NCBI GenBank assembly: GCA_022791075.1
Contig: JAAVYL010000060.1
Span: 1-39,173, forward strand
Length of the DNA: 39,173 nucleotides
Direction of reading: 5' to 3'
Source of the DNA: Lawsonibacter sp.
GTDB lineage: Bacteria; Bacillota; Clostridia; Oscillospirales; Oscillospiraceae
Position 1 is the stretch's first letter; every line of letters starts with the position of its first letter. Shown here in pieces: positions 5,981-13,692 of this stretch. The notes below the pieces were generated by a model, which saw nothing but the letters and a program-made list of their open reading frames with translations, searched no databases and had not been told where the DNA came from. The position numbers and the translations under genes were made by a program.

Positions 5981-7126
5981 ATGAACTACCGTACATTGGG
6001 CCGAACCGGCCTGAAGGTCAGCGAGATCGGCATGGGCTGCGAGGGGCTGGTGGATAAAAGCTATGAACAGGTCCTGGAATTTGTGGACAGGATGGAGGAG
6101 CTGGGCATTAACTGCATCGACCTGTACTCCCCCAATCCGGAGATGCGCTCCAGCCTGGGCAAAGCGATGCGGGGCCGGCGGGATAAATTCGTCCTGCAGT
6201 CCCACCTGTGCTCCATCTGGGAAAACGGCCAGTATCTGCGTACCCGGGACATCGGCAAGGTAAAAGCCGCTTTTGAAGACATGCTCCGCCGGCTGGACAC
6301 CGACCACATCGAGATCGGCATGATCCACTATGTCGACGCCGTGGCAGACTGGCAGGAGGTCGTCAACGGGCCTGTCATGGCCTACGCCCGGGAGCTGAAA
6401 GAAGCCGGGAAGATCGGCTGCATCGGCCTGTCCAGCCACAACCCGGAGGTGGCACAGGCGGCAGTGGACAGCGGGCTCATTGACGTGCTCATGTTCAGCG
6501 TCAACCCCTGCTACGACCTCCAGCCCGCCAATGAGGATGTGGAGCAGCTGTGGGCGGATGCGGCCTATGAAAAGCCCCTGGTAAATATGGACCCCCAGCG
6601 GCAGGCTCTGTATGAGAGCTGCCAGCGTCAGGGGGTGGGCATTACCGTAATGAAGGCCTTTGCTGGCGGGGAGCTGCTGGGCCGGAACGCCTTGGCTCAA
6701 GTCGCCCTCACCCCTCTCCAGTGCCTGCACTACGCCCTCACCCGCCCCGGCGTAGCCAGCGTCATGGCCGGGGCCCATACCCTGGAGGAGCTGGAGGCCT
6801 GTGCCTCCTACTGCTCCACACCCGACAGTGAGAAGGACTACGCCGCCGCATTTGCTGCCATGCCCAAAATCAGCTGGGTGGGCCACTGCATGTACTGCGG
6901 CCACTGCGCCCCCTGTCCCCAGGGCATCGATGTGGCGGCGGTGACCAAGCTGCTCAACCTCACCCGTGCCCAGGGGCAGGTGCCCGAGACGGTGCGGGAG
7001 CACTACGCCCTCCTCTCCCATCACGCCGGGGAGTGTGTGGCCTGCGGGTCCTGTGAGGCCCGGTGTCCCTTCTCCGTCCCCATTGTGGAAAACATGAAGC
7101 AGGCCGTTCAAGCCTTCGGCCTATGA
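5981..7126 (+). CDS. aldo/keto reductase with C-terminal 2x[4Fe-4S] ferredoxin domain
   Basis: 381 residues. Residues 1-290 form the aldo/keto reductase TIM barrel (RTLGRTGLKVSEIGMGCEG) with the Asp47/Tyr49/Lys69/His75 region of the catalytic tetrad. Residues 300-381 carry eight cysteines in two ferredoxin-type clusters, C303/C306/C309/C312 followed by Pro and C352/C355/C358/C362 followed by Pro. Such fusions are common in anaerobic Firmicutes and probably couple carbonyl reduction to ferredoxin-level electron carriers; the substrate is unknown. The start at 5981 is chosen because AAGGAGGA sits just upstream; an earlier in-frame ATG (5942) would overlap the -10 box. The MerR-type promoter suggests induction by aldehydes or electrophiles, as known for AdhR-type regulators. 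Confidence 0.9.
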   Translation: MNYRTLGRTGLKVSEIGMGCEGLVDKSYEQVLEFVDRMEELGINCIDLYSPNPEMRSSLGKAMRGRRDKFVLQSHLCSIWENGQYLRTRDIGKVKAAFEDMLRRLDTDHIEIGMIHYVDAVADWQEVVNGPVMAYARELKEAGKIGCIGLSSHNPEVAQAAVDSGLIDVLMFSVNPCYDLQPANEDVEQLWADAAYEKPLVNMDPQRQALYESCQRQGVGITVMKAFAGGELLGRNALAQVALTPLQCLHYALTRPGVASVMAGAHTLEELEACASYCSTPDSEKDYAAAFAAMPKISWVGHCMYCGHCAPCPQGIDVAAVTKLLNLTRAQGQVPETVREHYALLSHHAGECVACGSCEARCPFSVPIVENMKQAVQAFGL

Positions 7127-7133
7127 TTCAGAA

Positions 7134-7159
7134 GGCCTCCGCCCGGACAGGCGGAGGCC
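7134..7159. terminator. bidirectional terminator between convergent genes
   Basis: GGCCTCCGCC (7134-7143) and its complement (7150-7159) form a 10-bp stem with a 6-nt loop. GTTTCTT follows on plus. It sits 8 nt after the aldo/keto reductase stop and 6 nt from the stop of the opposing gene. Confidence 0.8.
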
Positions 7160-7164
7160 GTTTC

Positions 7165-8394
7165 TTACAGTCTTGTCTCAATGGGGACGGACACAATATA
7201 ATCGCTGCTGTTCAGCTGCCGCAGCAGGGCAGGCAAAATCCGTGCGGTATCCTCGCTCCCGGTCAAGGTGAGATAAGCGGTGCGGCGGTGGGCGCCCAGA
7301 CGGTTTACGGCGCTGCTGGCAAAAGACGCCGCGCCCACAGTGCTGCTCGGCTCCAGAAGGAGGGTCTCCTTCCAGCATACCCAGCCCGAGTCCTCCAGGC
7401 CGGCCCGCTGCCCGGCGGAGACATAGGCCAAGGTTGTTCTGGTATGGGCGGCCCGCTCCAGCGCCAGGTTGCCCCGGGCCAGCTGGGCGGATATCTCCTC
7501 CCCCTCGGGCAGAATACCCACGCTGTGCCCGGTGCCCAGAATACGGCGTACCAGGTCCCCCTCCTCCTCCAGCAGCTGCGGGGTAAGGAAAAACACACCG
7601 CAGCGCCGGTCGCTTTCCAGGATGCCGAGGATTCTGTCAATCTCTGTGGCGCTCTCACAGCAGAAGGCAAGATAGGCGGCAGTTTGGGTCTCGTTCGGCT
7701 CCTGAATCACAATGGGATTGGTGGGGTTTGCCGTACCGGGGTTGACACTGGGGACATCCCCGCCGTTATTGCCCGGGTCCGTGCCGGGAGGGTCTGTGAC
7801 ACTGGCGTTTGGCGTGGTGACCGCAGCGGGGTTGAGACTCTGGGTATAATCTCGCAGGCGGTTGTTAATCAGCCACTGGGCCGCATCAATATATCTGTCA
7901 TCAGGCAGCACCGCGTCAGAGCTTTTAATCCGCACCATGTAGCCCTGTGAGATGTAAGGCAGCTTGATATAGCTGTACTCCAGGTTGAAAAAGGAGCACA
8001 CCATGCTCAGGGACAGGTAGGGCCTCCCGTTGCGCATAATTGCCCGGGAGTCGTAGGTGGTGCCGGACATGTCGTCCCGGCAGGTGCCGTCGTTCAGATC
8101 AAAGACCAGAATCTGCCGCAGATTAAACAGCGTGACCACATTGCTGCTGCGGTTGTAGCTGGTATACAGTCCAAGGTTAATGTGGTTGTCATTGAGGTTG
8201 GCGTCAAAAACAGTGTAGGGTACATAGAGTACCCCTCCCGACCAGCACGGCATCGTGCTGGAGCGGAGAAACGACACATTGTCGTTCAGGCCGGTAAAAT
8301 ACAGGGTGGCCGCCGACGCAGGCATGGGAGCGAACAGTCCCACAGCCAGCACAACAGCCAGTACAGCAGAAAAAATACGGCGTTTTCCCTTCAC
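7165..8394 (-). CDS. secreted protein: stalk (copper-amine-oxidase N-like) domain plus degenerate polysaccharide-deacetylase-like domain
   Basis: 409 residues. A signal peptide (MKGKRRIF, hydrophobic core, cleavage near PASA-A at about residue 28) is followed by a region resembling the PF07833 stalk domain (VLYVPYTVFDANL, GRPYLSLSMVCSFFNLEY). A Pro/Asn/Gly/Thr linker (about 195-235) precedes a C-terminal alpha/beta domain reminiscent of NodB polysaccharide deacetylases (FFLTPQLLEEEGDLVRRIL, GTGHSVGILPEG). The metal-binding Asp and HxxxH residues of active deacetylases are not visible, so it is probably a non-catalytic wall- or glycan-binding relative. It starts at GTG with GGGAGG upstream, and its own promoter lies at 8433-8461. 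The domain assignment is moderate. Confidence 0.75.
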   Translation of the reverse strand: MKGKRRIFSAVLAVVLAVGLFAPMPASAATLYFTGLNDNVSFLRSSTMPCWSGGVLYVPYTVFDANLNDNHINLGLYTSYNRSSNVVTLFNLRQILVFDLNDGTCRDDMSGTTYDSRAIMRNGRPYLSLSMVCSFFNLEYSYIKLPYISQGYMVRIKSSDAVLPDDRYIDAAQWLINNRLRDYTQSLNPAAVTTPNASVTDPPGTDPGNNGGDVPSVNPGTANPTNPIVIQEPNETQTAAYLAFCCESATEIDRILGILESDRRCGVFFLTPQLLEEEGDLVRRILGTGHSVGILPEGEEISAQLARGNLALERAAHTRTTLAYVSAGQRAGLEDSGWVCWKETLLLEPSSTVGAASFASSAVNRLGAHRRTAYLTLTGSEDTARILPALLRQLNSSDYIVSVPIETRL

Positions 8395-8432
8395 AGGGAC
8401 TCCCTCCCTTTACATTTTTCGTTGTTTGGTTT

Positions 8433-8461
8433 ATTATAGCATAGAATAACCGGCGGGGCAA
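8433..8461 (-). promoter_or_regulatory. promoter of the secreted-protein gene 7165-8394
   Basis: On the minus strand TTGCCC (8461-8456), a 17-bp spacer and a perfect TATAAT (8438-8433). Confidence 0.7.
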
Positions 8462-8518
8462 GTCCGGCGGAAATTTAAGAAATTTTTAATCAAAGCTAAA
8501 CAGTCCTTCAAGCCGGCT

Positions 8519-8528
8519 GTGATACACT
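8519..8528 (+). promoter_or_regulatory. extended -10 promoter of the DUF4342/two-component operon
   Basis: TGATACACT (8520-8528) gives an extended -10 element (TGN followed by TACACT). No good -35 box is visible 17 bp upstream, which is usual for extended -10 promoters. The start codon of the first gene lies 45 nt further on. Confidence 0.5.
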
Positions 8529-8572
8529 GACATCGTAACAAAGTCGCGACCTGGCAGAAAGGAGCCGTCTGT

Positions 8573-9169
8573 ATGGATATTACATTGGAAATGGTTGAGC
8601 GTTTGAAGGAAAAAGCCAATATCAGCTACGGACAAGCCAAGGAGGCCCTGGAGTACAGCGGCGGCAACCTGTTGGACGCACTGATCTATTTGGAGGAAAA
8701 GGGGGCCATCCCCCGTGAGGAGGGAGCCTATTTCTCCACCAAGAGCGAGGCGCCCTCTCCCCCGCCTGCGCCGGAACCTCTGCCAGTGCAGCTCCCTGCC
8801 GGGACAAAAAAGCAGAAAGCTCCCAAGTACCCTAAACAGCCCCACGCCGGCCGCGCCGGCACCAGGCGTTTCTTCAACACCCTGCGCCGCTGGCTGGTGG
8901 ATAACGAGCTGGAAATCTGGCGGAAGGACCAGCCCATCACCGCCCTGCCCGTTCTGATCCTGGTACTGCTGGTGTTCTGTGCCCCGTGGTTCACCATCCC
9001 TGTTTTGGTGCTGGGACTCTTCCTTGGCTTCCGCTACAGATTCTCCGGCCCGGACCTGGACCGGGACGGCCTGAACAGTGTAATAGGCTCTGTGGCGGAC
9101 ACGGCTGCCGACCTGGGGCACAAGGTCATGGAAGAGCTGAAGCATGACTGGCACTCCGACGAAAAGTAG
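8573..9169 (+). CDS. DUF4342 (UBA-like) domain membrane protein
   Basis: 198 residues. Residues 1-48 match the UBA-like DUF4342 domain (ITLEMVERLKEKANISYGQA, NLLDALIYLEEKGAI). A Pro-rich linker and a basic stretch (KKQKAPKYPKQPHAGRAGTR) precede a hydrophobic region at about 125-155 (ALPVLILVLLVFC, IPVLVLGLFLGF) that forms one or two membrane spans. The tail is helical and charged. The function is unknown. It is the first gene of the operon with the two-component system, with AAAGGAG before the ATG, so it may be a membrane accessory of that signalling unit. Only 21 nt separate it from the response regulator start. Confidence 0.8.
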   Translation: MDITLEMVERLKEKANISYGQAKEALEYSGGNLLDALIYLEEKGAIPREEGAYFSTKSEAPSPPPAPEPLPVQLPAGTKKQKAPKYPKQPHAGRAGTRRFFNTLRRWLVDNELEIWRKDQPITALPVLILVLLVFCAPWFTIPVLVLGLFLGFRYRFSGPDLDRDGLNSVIGSVADTAADLGHKVMEELKHDWHSDEK

Positions 9170-9190
9170 AGCAACCATGAGGTGAATGAA

Positions 9191-9865
9191 ATGTCTGAGC
9201 GTATTCTGTTGATAGAGGACGAGGAAAAGCTGGCCCGGATGGTGGAGATGGAGCTGAAGTACGAGGGCTATGAGGTAGAGAAAGCCCTGAATGGACGCAG
9301 CGGCCTGGACCTGGCCCTGAGCGGCGGGTTCGATCTGGTGCTGCTGGATATTATGCTGCCCCAGCTGTCCGGGATGGAGGTCCTGCGCCGGCTGCGGCGG
9401 GAAAGTCAGATTCCTGTTATCATGCTCACCGCCCGGGACAGCGTGGTGGACAAGGTATCCGGCCTGGATTCCGGCGCTGACGACTATGTCACCAAGCCCT
9501 TTGCCATTGAGGAGCTGCTGGCCCGCATCCGGGCCGCACTGCGCAGCAAGGGCGGCGGACCGGCCGTCCCTCTGTCCGTAGGGCCTCTGGTGATGGATGT
9601 GGACCGCCACCAGGTCACTGTACGGGGCCAGGGGGTGGAGCTGACCAAAAAGGAGTTTGACCTGCTCCACCACCTGCTGGAGAACAAGGGGCGGGTGCTG
9701 TCTCGGGAAGCTCTCCTCGATGCTGTGTGGGGCTTTGACTTCGTGGGCGAAACCAACTCCGTGGACGTCTACATCCGCTTTCTGCGCTCCAAGCTCGACG
9801 ATGCGTTCGGCCTGAAGCTGATCCACACCGTTCGCGGTGTGGGCTATGTCATCAAAGAGGAATGA
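9191..9865 (+). CDS. OmpR/PhoB-family response regulator
   Basis: 224 residues. The receiver domain has the acidic pocket (EDEE, residues 9-12), phosphoacceptor Asp53 (LVLLDIMLPQ) and the conserved Lys in TKPF. The C-terminal winged helix (LTKKEFDLLHHLLENKG, TVRGVGYVIKEE) is typical of OmpR/PhoB DNA-binding domains. The ATG at 9191 is preferred because GAGGTG lies 6 nt upstream; an in-frame GTG at 9182 overlaps that ribosome-binding site. The partner kinase is at 10415-11875, separated by a flavodoxin gene. The stop overlaps an upstream in-frame ATG of the flavodoxin frame. Confidence 0.95.
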   Translation: MSERILLIEDEEKLARMVEMELKYEGYEVEKALNGRSGLDLALSGGFDLVLLDIMLPQLSGMEVLRRLRRESQIPVIMLTARDSVVDKVSGLDSGADDYVTKPFAIEELLARIRAALRSKGGGPAVPLSVGPLVMDVDRHQVTVRGQGVELTKKEFDLLHHLLENKGRVLSREALLDAVWGFDFVGETNSVDVYIRFLRSKLDDAFGLKLIHTVRGVGYVIKEE

Positions 9866-9876
9866 GGGGGAGACCT

Positions 9877-10380
9877 ATGGTCATTGTATACCGTTCCAAC
9901 ACCGGATTTACCCGGGAGTACGCCGAAATGCTGGGCAGAGCAGAAAAGCTCAAGGTCTTCAGCGCAGCAGAGGCGGAACACAAAATACTCCCTCAGGAGG
10001 CCGTCTTCTATATGGGACCCCTGATGGCAGGCCACATCTCCGGCCTTGACCAGGCAGTAAAGAAATTCAGCGTGAAGGGCGTGTGCGGCGTGGGCATGTC
10101 CCCCGCCTCCCGCCAGACACTGGAAACCCTGTCCAAAGCCAACTTTGCCCCTGGCGCCCCCATCTTCTATCTTCAGGGGGGCTGGGCCCCCAAAAAAGTG
10201 GGCTGGCTGAAACGGCGCATGGTGAATATGGTCACCAAATCCACCCGGGAATCTCTGCGGGCCAAGGGCAGCCGCCGCACCCCCGAGGAGGACCGGCAGC
10301 TGAGCTTCCTGCTCCACGGCGGCAGCTATGTGGCCTTTGAGAACCTGGCCGCCATTCGGGGCTGGATAAAAGAGCAATAG
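9877..10380 (+). CDS. flavodoxin-domain protein
   Basis: 167 residues. The N-terminus MVIVYRSNTGFTREYAEML carries a flavodoxin FMN phosphate-binding loop (SNTGFT). The central part (AVFYMGPLMAGHISGLDQAV, GVCGVGMSPAS) fits the rest of the fold, resembling protoporphyrinogen-oxidase-like or flavodoxin-family proteins of anaerobes. The C-terminus is basic and amphipathic (KKVGWLKRRMVNMVTKSTRE). The ATG at 9877 with GGGGGAGA upstream is chosen; the alternative ATG at 9862 overlaps the regulator stop. Its place between response regulator and kinase suggests a redox link in the signal, but nothing in the sequence proves that. Confidence 0.8.
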   Translation: MVIVYRSNTGFTREYAEMLGRAEKLKVFSAAEAEHKILPQEAVFYMGPLMAGHISGLDQAVKKFSVKGVCGVGMSPASRQTLETLSKANFAPGAPIFYLQGGWAPKKVGWLKRRMVNMVTKSTRESLRAKGSRRTPEEDRQLSFLLHGGSYVAFENLAAIRGWIKEQ

Positions 10381-10414
10381 AAGCCCGGGACTTTTCTGAC
10401 AGGAGGTGACCTCT

Positions 10415-11875
10415 GTGGCACAGCCCCGGCATAGATTCCGAACCCCGCCGCCGGAGGACCCCATCGCCGCTGCCCGGGACTCTTCCCTGGCCCTGCGGCT
10501 GAACATTGGTTTTTTTCTGCGGCAGCTGGGTATTTTTCTGGTGATGGACCTGCTTCTCCTGGCAATGGCCTGCTTTGGGATGTTTTTCTATGCGGAGAAC
10601 CGCTGTGCCGACGTGGTATCCCTGGTAGCCCAGCGAGGCGTCCCCACAGAGGACGCGATCCCCTGGATGGAAGCCAGTGACTACACCATTGCAAAGCTGG
10701 ACCGGGAGCCCCTGGGAGAGGATACTGCTACTGGCCACACCCTGTTTTTTCCCAGCCGGTGGGAGACCGAGGAGGGGCGGCGCTCCTGGAACCTCAGTGA
10801 GTTTTACACCGTTGAGATGCCCAACAGCGGCCAGCCCTACGCCGTCACAGTGGACCTGTCCGGCATTTTCACCGGCCTGTACTGGGCGGGCGTGGTAATT
10901 CTGGTCTGTCAGGGGCTCTCCCTGGTGACCAGCCTGTTCCGCAGCAGCCGCTCCATTCAAAAGGTGCTGCGGCCCATCCAAGACCTGGCCGCCACGGCGG
11001 CCCGGCTTAACTCCATGACCCACATGTCCAAACGGGAACTGGAAAGTCTGGCCGGCGAACTGGACAAAATTGACGCCGCCCACCTGGACAGCCGTATTGA
11101 CCTGCCCCCCACCCAGAAGGAGCTGCGCTCCCTGGCCCAGTCCATCAACCAGCTGATGGACCGGGTCAACCAGGCCTACAGTGCTCAGATGCGCTTTGTC
11201 TCTGATGCCAGTCACGAGCTGCGCACCCCTATCGCCGTGATCCAGGGCTACGCCGCTCTGCTGGACCGGTGGGGCAAGAGCGACCCGGAGGCGCTGCAGG
11301 AGTCCATTGACGCCATCCGCGGCGAGGCCGCTGCCATGGAGCGGCTGGTGGAGCAGCTTCTCTTTCTGGCCCGGGGGGATAACGACTCTCAGCCCGTCAA
11401 AAAGGAATGTATCGACCTGACTGACCTGGCCGGTGAGGTGCTGCGGGAGGAGGAGATGATTCATCCTGAACGTATCTTCCTCCCCCGCTGGGGGGAGGAA
11501 GAGGTCAGCATCAATGCTGACCCTGGGCTGATGAAACAGCTGCTGCGGATCCTAATGGACAACAGCCTGAAGTACAGTCCGGAGGAGGGGCGCATCTACC
11601 TCCGGGTCATCCGGTCCGGAGATTATATACGCCTCACAGTCCAGGATGAGGGAATGGGTATCCCTCCCCAGGGAATCTCCCACATTTTTGAGCGGTTCTA
11701 TCGTACGGATCAGTCCCGGGACCGAAAGACCGGCGGGACAGGGCTGGGACTTTCCATCGCCAAATGGATTGTGGAGCACCATGGAGGCTGGTTTGAGGTG
11801 GTGTCCCGTCCCGACGTGGGTACCCGAATCACCGCAGTTCTGCCCGCCGCCCGAAAGGAGGAGAGCGCCTCATGA
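10415..11875 (+). CDS. sensor histidine kinase (HAMP-HisKA-HATPase)
   Basis: 486 residues. Transmembrane helix 1 is at about 33-58 and helix 2 at about 153-173, enclosing an extracytoplasmic sensor segment of about 95 residues. A HAMP-type linker follows. The HisKA box has phosphoacceptor His267 (VSDASHELRTP), and the ATPase domain shows the N box (DNSLKYSP), G1 (DEGMGIP) and G2 (TGGTGLGLSIAKWIV). The GTG at 10415 is chosen because AGGAGG lies 8 nt upstream; an earlier GTG (10406) overlaps it. It should phosphorylate the regulator at 9191-9865. The overall layout resembles ArlS/CssS-type kinases that answer envelope stress, but the ligand is unknown. Confidence 0.93.
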   Translation: MAQPRHRFRTPPPEDPIAAARDSSLALRLNIGFFLRQLGIFLVMDLLLLAMACFGMFFYAENRCADVVSLVAQRGVPTEDAIPWMEASDYTIAKLDREPLGEDTATGHTLFFPSRWETEEGRRSWNLSEFYTVEMPNSGQPYAVTVDLSGIFTGLYWAGVVILVCQGLSLVTSLFRSSRSIQKVLRPIQDLAATAARLNSMTHMSKRELESLAGELDKIDAAHLDSRIDLPPTQKELRSLAQSINQLMDRVNQAYSAQMRFVSDASHELRTPIAVIQGYAALLDRWGKSDPEALQESIDAIRGEAAAMERLVEQLLFLARGDNDSQPVKKECIDLTDLAGEVLREEEMIHPERIFLPRWGEEEVSINADPGLMKQLLRILMDNSLKYSPEEGRIYLRVIRSGDYIRLTVQDEGMGIPPQGISHIFERFYRTDQSRDRKTGGTGLGLSIAKWIVEHHGGWFEVVSRPDVGTRITAVLPAARKEESAS

Positions 11876-12438
11876 AGCTGCGCTTTGCCCTTCCCGAGGA
11901 CGTCTCCGCCCTGCTGGATATCTATGCCCACTATCTCCCCACTACTGTCACCTTTGAGTACACCCTGCCCAGTCCGGCAGAATTTGCCCGCCGGGTGGCC
12001 CAAGTCTCAACCGTATACCCATACTTGGTTCTGGTTGATAATCAAAGGATTCTCGGCTACTCCTACGCCCACCCCATTGCGGAACGGGCCGCCTACGGCT
12101 GGGGCACGGAGCTTTCCATCTACCTCCATCCCGGCGCTGCCGGCCAGGGCCTGGGCAAGCGGCTGTATCAAACATTGATGGAGCTGCTTCGTCAACAGGG
12201 CGTAAAAACAGTTTACGGTCTCGTGGCCAGCCCCAATCCCGCCAGCGAGAGCCTGCACCAGAGCCTCGGCTTTCAACTCATGGGCGTCCAGCACAAGGCC
12301 GGATACAAAAACGGCAGGTGGATCGACCTGCTCTGGTACGAAAAGCCCCTTGGCCCCTATACCCCAGAACCAAGTCCCGTAATACCTGTCAAGCGCCTCC
12401 CCCAGCGCCGGCTTCAGGATATTTTGAATGGTTTTTAA
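11872..12438 (+). CDS. GNAT acetyltransferase, phosphinothricin-acetyltransferase-like
   Basis: 188 residues. The order of motifs (FALPEDVSALLDIYAHYL, TVTFEYTLPS, YSYAHPIAERAAYGWGTELS) matches the phosphinothricin N-acetyltransferase/YwnH branch of GNAT enzymes. The acetyl-CoA pyrophosphate loop is HPGAAGQGLGKRLY, followed by GLVASPNPASESLHQSLGF. Homologues acetylate small amines, such as methionine sulfoximine or phosphinothricin, with acetyl-CoA. The start overlaps the kinase stop by 4 bases and a strong AAAGGAGGAG lies upstream, so it is the last gene of the operon. The C-terminal 20 residues (Pro-rich) go beyond the usual domain end. Confidence 0.88.
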   Translation: MKLRFALPEDVSALLDIYAHYLPTTVTFEYTLPSPAEFARRVAQVSTVYPYLVLVDNQRILGYSYAHPIAERAAYGWGTELSIYLHPGAAGQGLGKRLYQTLMELLRQQGVKTVYGLVASPNPASESLHQSLGFQLMGVQHKAGYKNGRWIDLLWYEKPLGPYTPEPSPVIPVKRLPQRRLQDILNGF

Positions 12439-12445
12439 GACAAAG

Positions 12446-12474
12446 GAAGGGCCCCGCTCTCAGCGGGGCCCTTC
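12446..12474. terminator. bidirectional terminator between the GNAT and thiI genes
   Basis: A perfect 13-bp stem (GAAGGGCCCCGCT 12446-12458 with its complement 12462-12474) and a 3-nt loop lie between the convergent stop codons at 12438 and 12481. Confidence 0.85.
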
Positions 12475-12480
12475 GCCAAT

Positions 12481-13647
12481 TTATACCTGTATCCGTTCAA
12501 TCCCATCCACAGCAGCCTGGACCATTCCGTCAATATCCAGGCTCTGCTCCGCATACTCCAGCTCCTCCAGAGTGGGACGCAGTCTGGGGTGGCGGGGGGT
12601 AAAGACAGTGCAGCAGTCCTCATAGGGGAGGATGGAGATATCATAGGTGCCGATTTTTCGGGCAATCCTGACAATATCCTCCTTATCCATCCCCACCACA
12701 GGGCGGAGAATGGGCAGATCCACCACCGCACCAGTGACAGCCATGGCCTCCATGGTTTGGCTGGCCACCTGACCCAGGCACTCACCAGTGACCAGAGCCT
12801 TCGCCCCGCACCGCCGGGCAACCTGCTGGGAAATACGCATCATAAACCGCCGCATGACCAAGGTGAACAATTCCTGGGGGCAGGAGCGGCGCAGCTCCTC
12901 CTGAATGGCGGTAAAGGGAACCACATGCACGGTGACCCGCCCGCACCAGGGCGCCAGCATCCGGGCCAGATCAATAACCTTCTCCTTGGCCTCATTGGAG
13001 GTATAGGGGTAGGAAAAGAAGTGAACCATCTCCAGAGACACTCCACGCTTGGCAATCATCCAGGAGGCCACAGGGGAGTCAATCCCTCCGGACAGCAGCG
13101 ACACCGCCCGGCCATTGATGCCCACAGGCAGCCCCCCTGCCCCCGACTCCGGGTCGGCGTGAACAAAGGCCGCATAGTCCCGCACCTCAATGTGAACAGT
13201 GAGCTCAGGATTGTGAACATCCACCTTCAAATCCGGATAGAGCTCATCCAGCTCTCCACCCACATACTGACTGAGCTGGATGGAAGTCATAGGAAATGTT
13301 TTGTCCGCCCGTTTGGTCTCCACCTTAAAGGTGCGGGCAGTGGACAGCTTGTCGTCCAAATACTCCCGGGCGGCGGCCAGAATGGCATCCTTGTCCTTCC
13401 CGCAGGCCCGGGCCCGGCTGAGACCCACCACGCCGAACACCTTTGTCAGCGCCTCCCAGGCCCCGTCCATATCACACTCCTCCGTCATGGGCTCCACATA
13501 GGTGGTGGACTGACGGGTATACACCCTGAACTGGCCCAGATTATTCAGCCGGCGGTAGATATTAGCCTGAAGCTTGTCCTCAAAGCTGCGGCGGTTCAGC
13601 CCCTTCAGGACCATCTCCCCCAGCTTGAGGAGAATCATTTCATTCAT
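12481..13647 (-). CDS. thiI: tRNA 4-thiouridine sulfurtransferase ThiI
   Basis: 388 residues. An N-terminal ferredoxin-like/THUMP region (LLKLGEMVLKGLNRRSFED) is followed by the PP-loop adenylation domain with SGGIDS at 186-191. ThiI activates U8 of tRNA with ATP and inserts sulfur delivered by a cysteine desulfurase; in some bacteria it also serves thiazole synthesis. There is no rhodanese domain, as in many Firmicutes. A GGGGTGA lies ahead of the ATG at 13647. It is the last gene of the long minus-strand series, 45 nt after rsgA. A desulfurase that could donate sulfur is at 30918-32042. Confidence 0.94.
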   Translation of the reverse strand: MNEMILLKLGEMVLKGLNRRSFEDKLQANIYRRLNNLGQFRVYTRQSTTYVEPMTEECDMDGAWEALTKVFGVVGLSRARACGKDKDAILAAAREYLDDKLSTARTFKVETKRADKTFPMTSIQLSQYVGGELDELYPDLKVDVHNPELTVHIEVRDYAAFVHADPESGAGGLPVGINGRAVSLLSGGIDSPVASWMIAKRGVSLEMVHFFSYPYTSNEAKEKVIDLARMLAPWCGRVTVHVVPFTAIQEELRRSCPQELFTLVMRRFMMRISQQVARRCGAKALVTGECLGQVASQTMEAMAVTGAVVDLPILRPVVGMDKEDIVRIARKIGTYDISILPYEDCCTVFTPRHPRLRPTLEELEYAEQSLDIDGMVQAAVDGIERIQV

Positions 13648-13673
13648 TCAAATCACCCCATTCAGCGTTTGCA

Positions 13674-13692
13674 GGGCGGCCGCAGGCCGCCC
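13674..13692 (-). repeat. hairpin between rsgA and thiI
   Basis: GGGCGGCC (13674-13681) and GGCCGCCC (13685-13692) form an 8-bp stem with a 3-nt loop directly after the rsgA stop codon. No U-tract follows, so it may stabilise the rsgA 3' end rather than end transcription. Confidence 0.5.

Noticed and set aside
8486-9826. Minus-strand open frame over the DUF4342 and response-regulator genes
   Set aside because: Opposite two well-supported genes; no promoter or ribosome-binding site; composition of a shadow frame.
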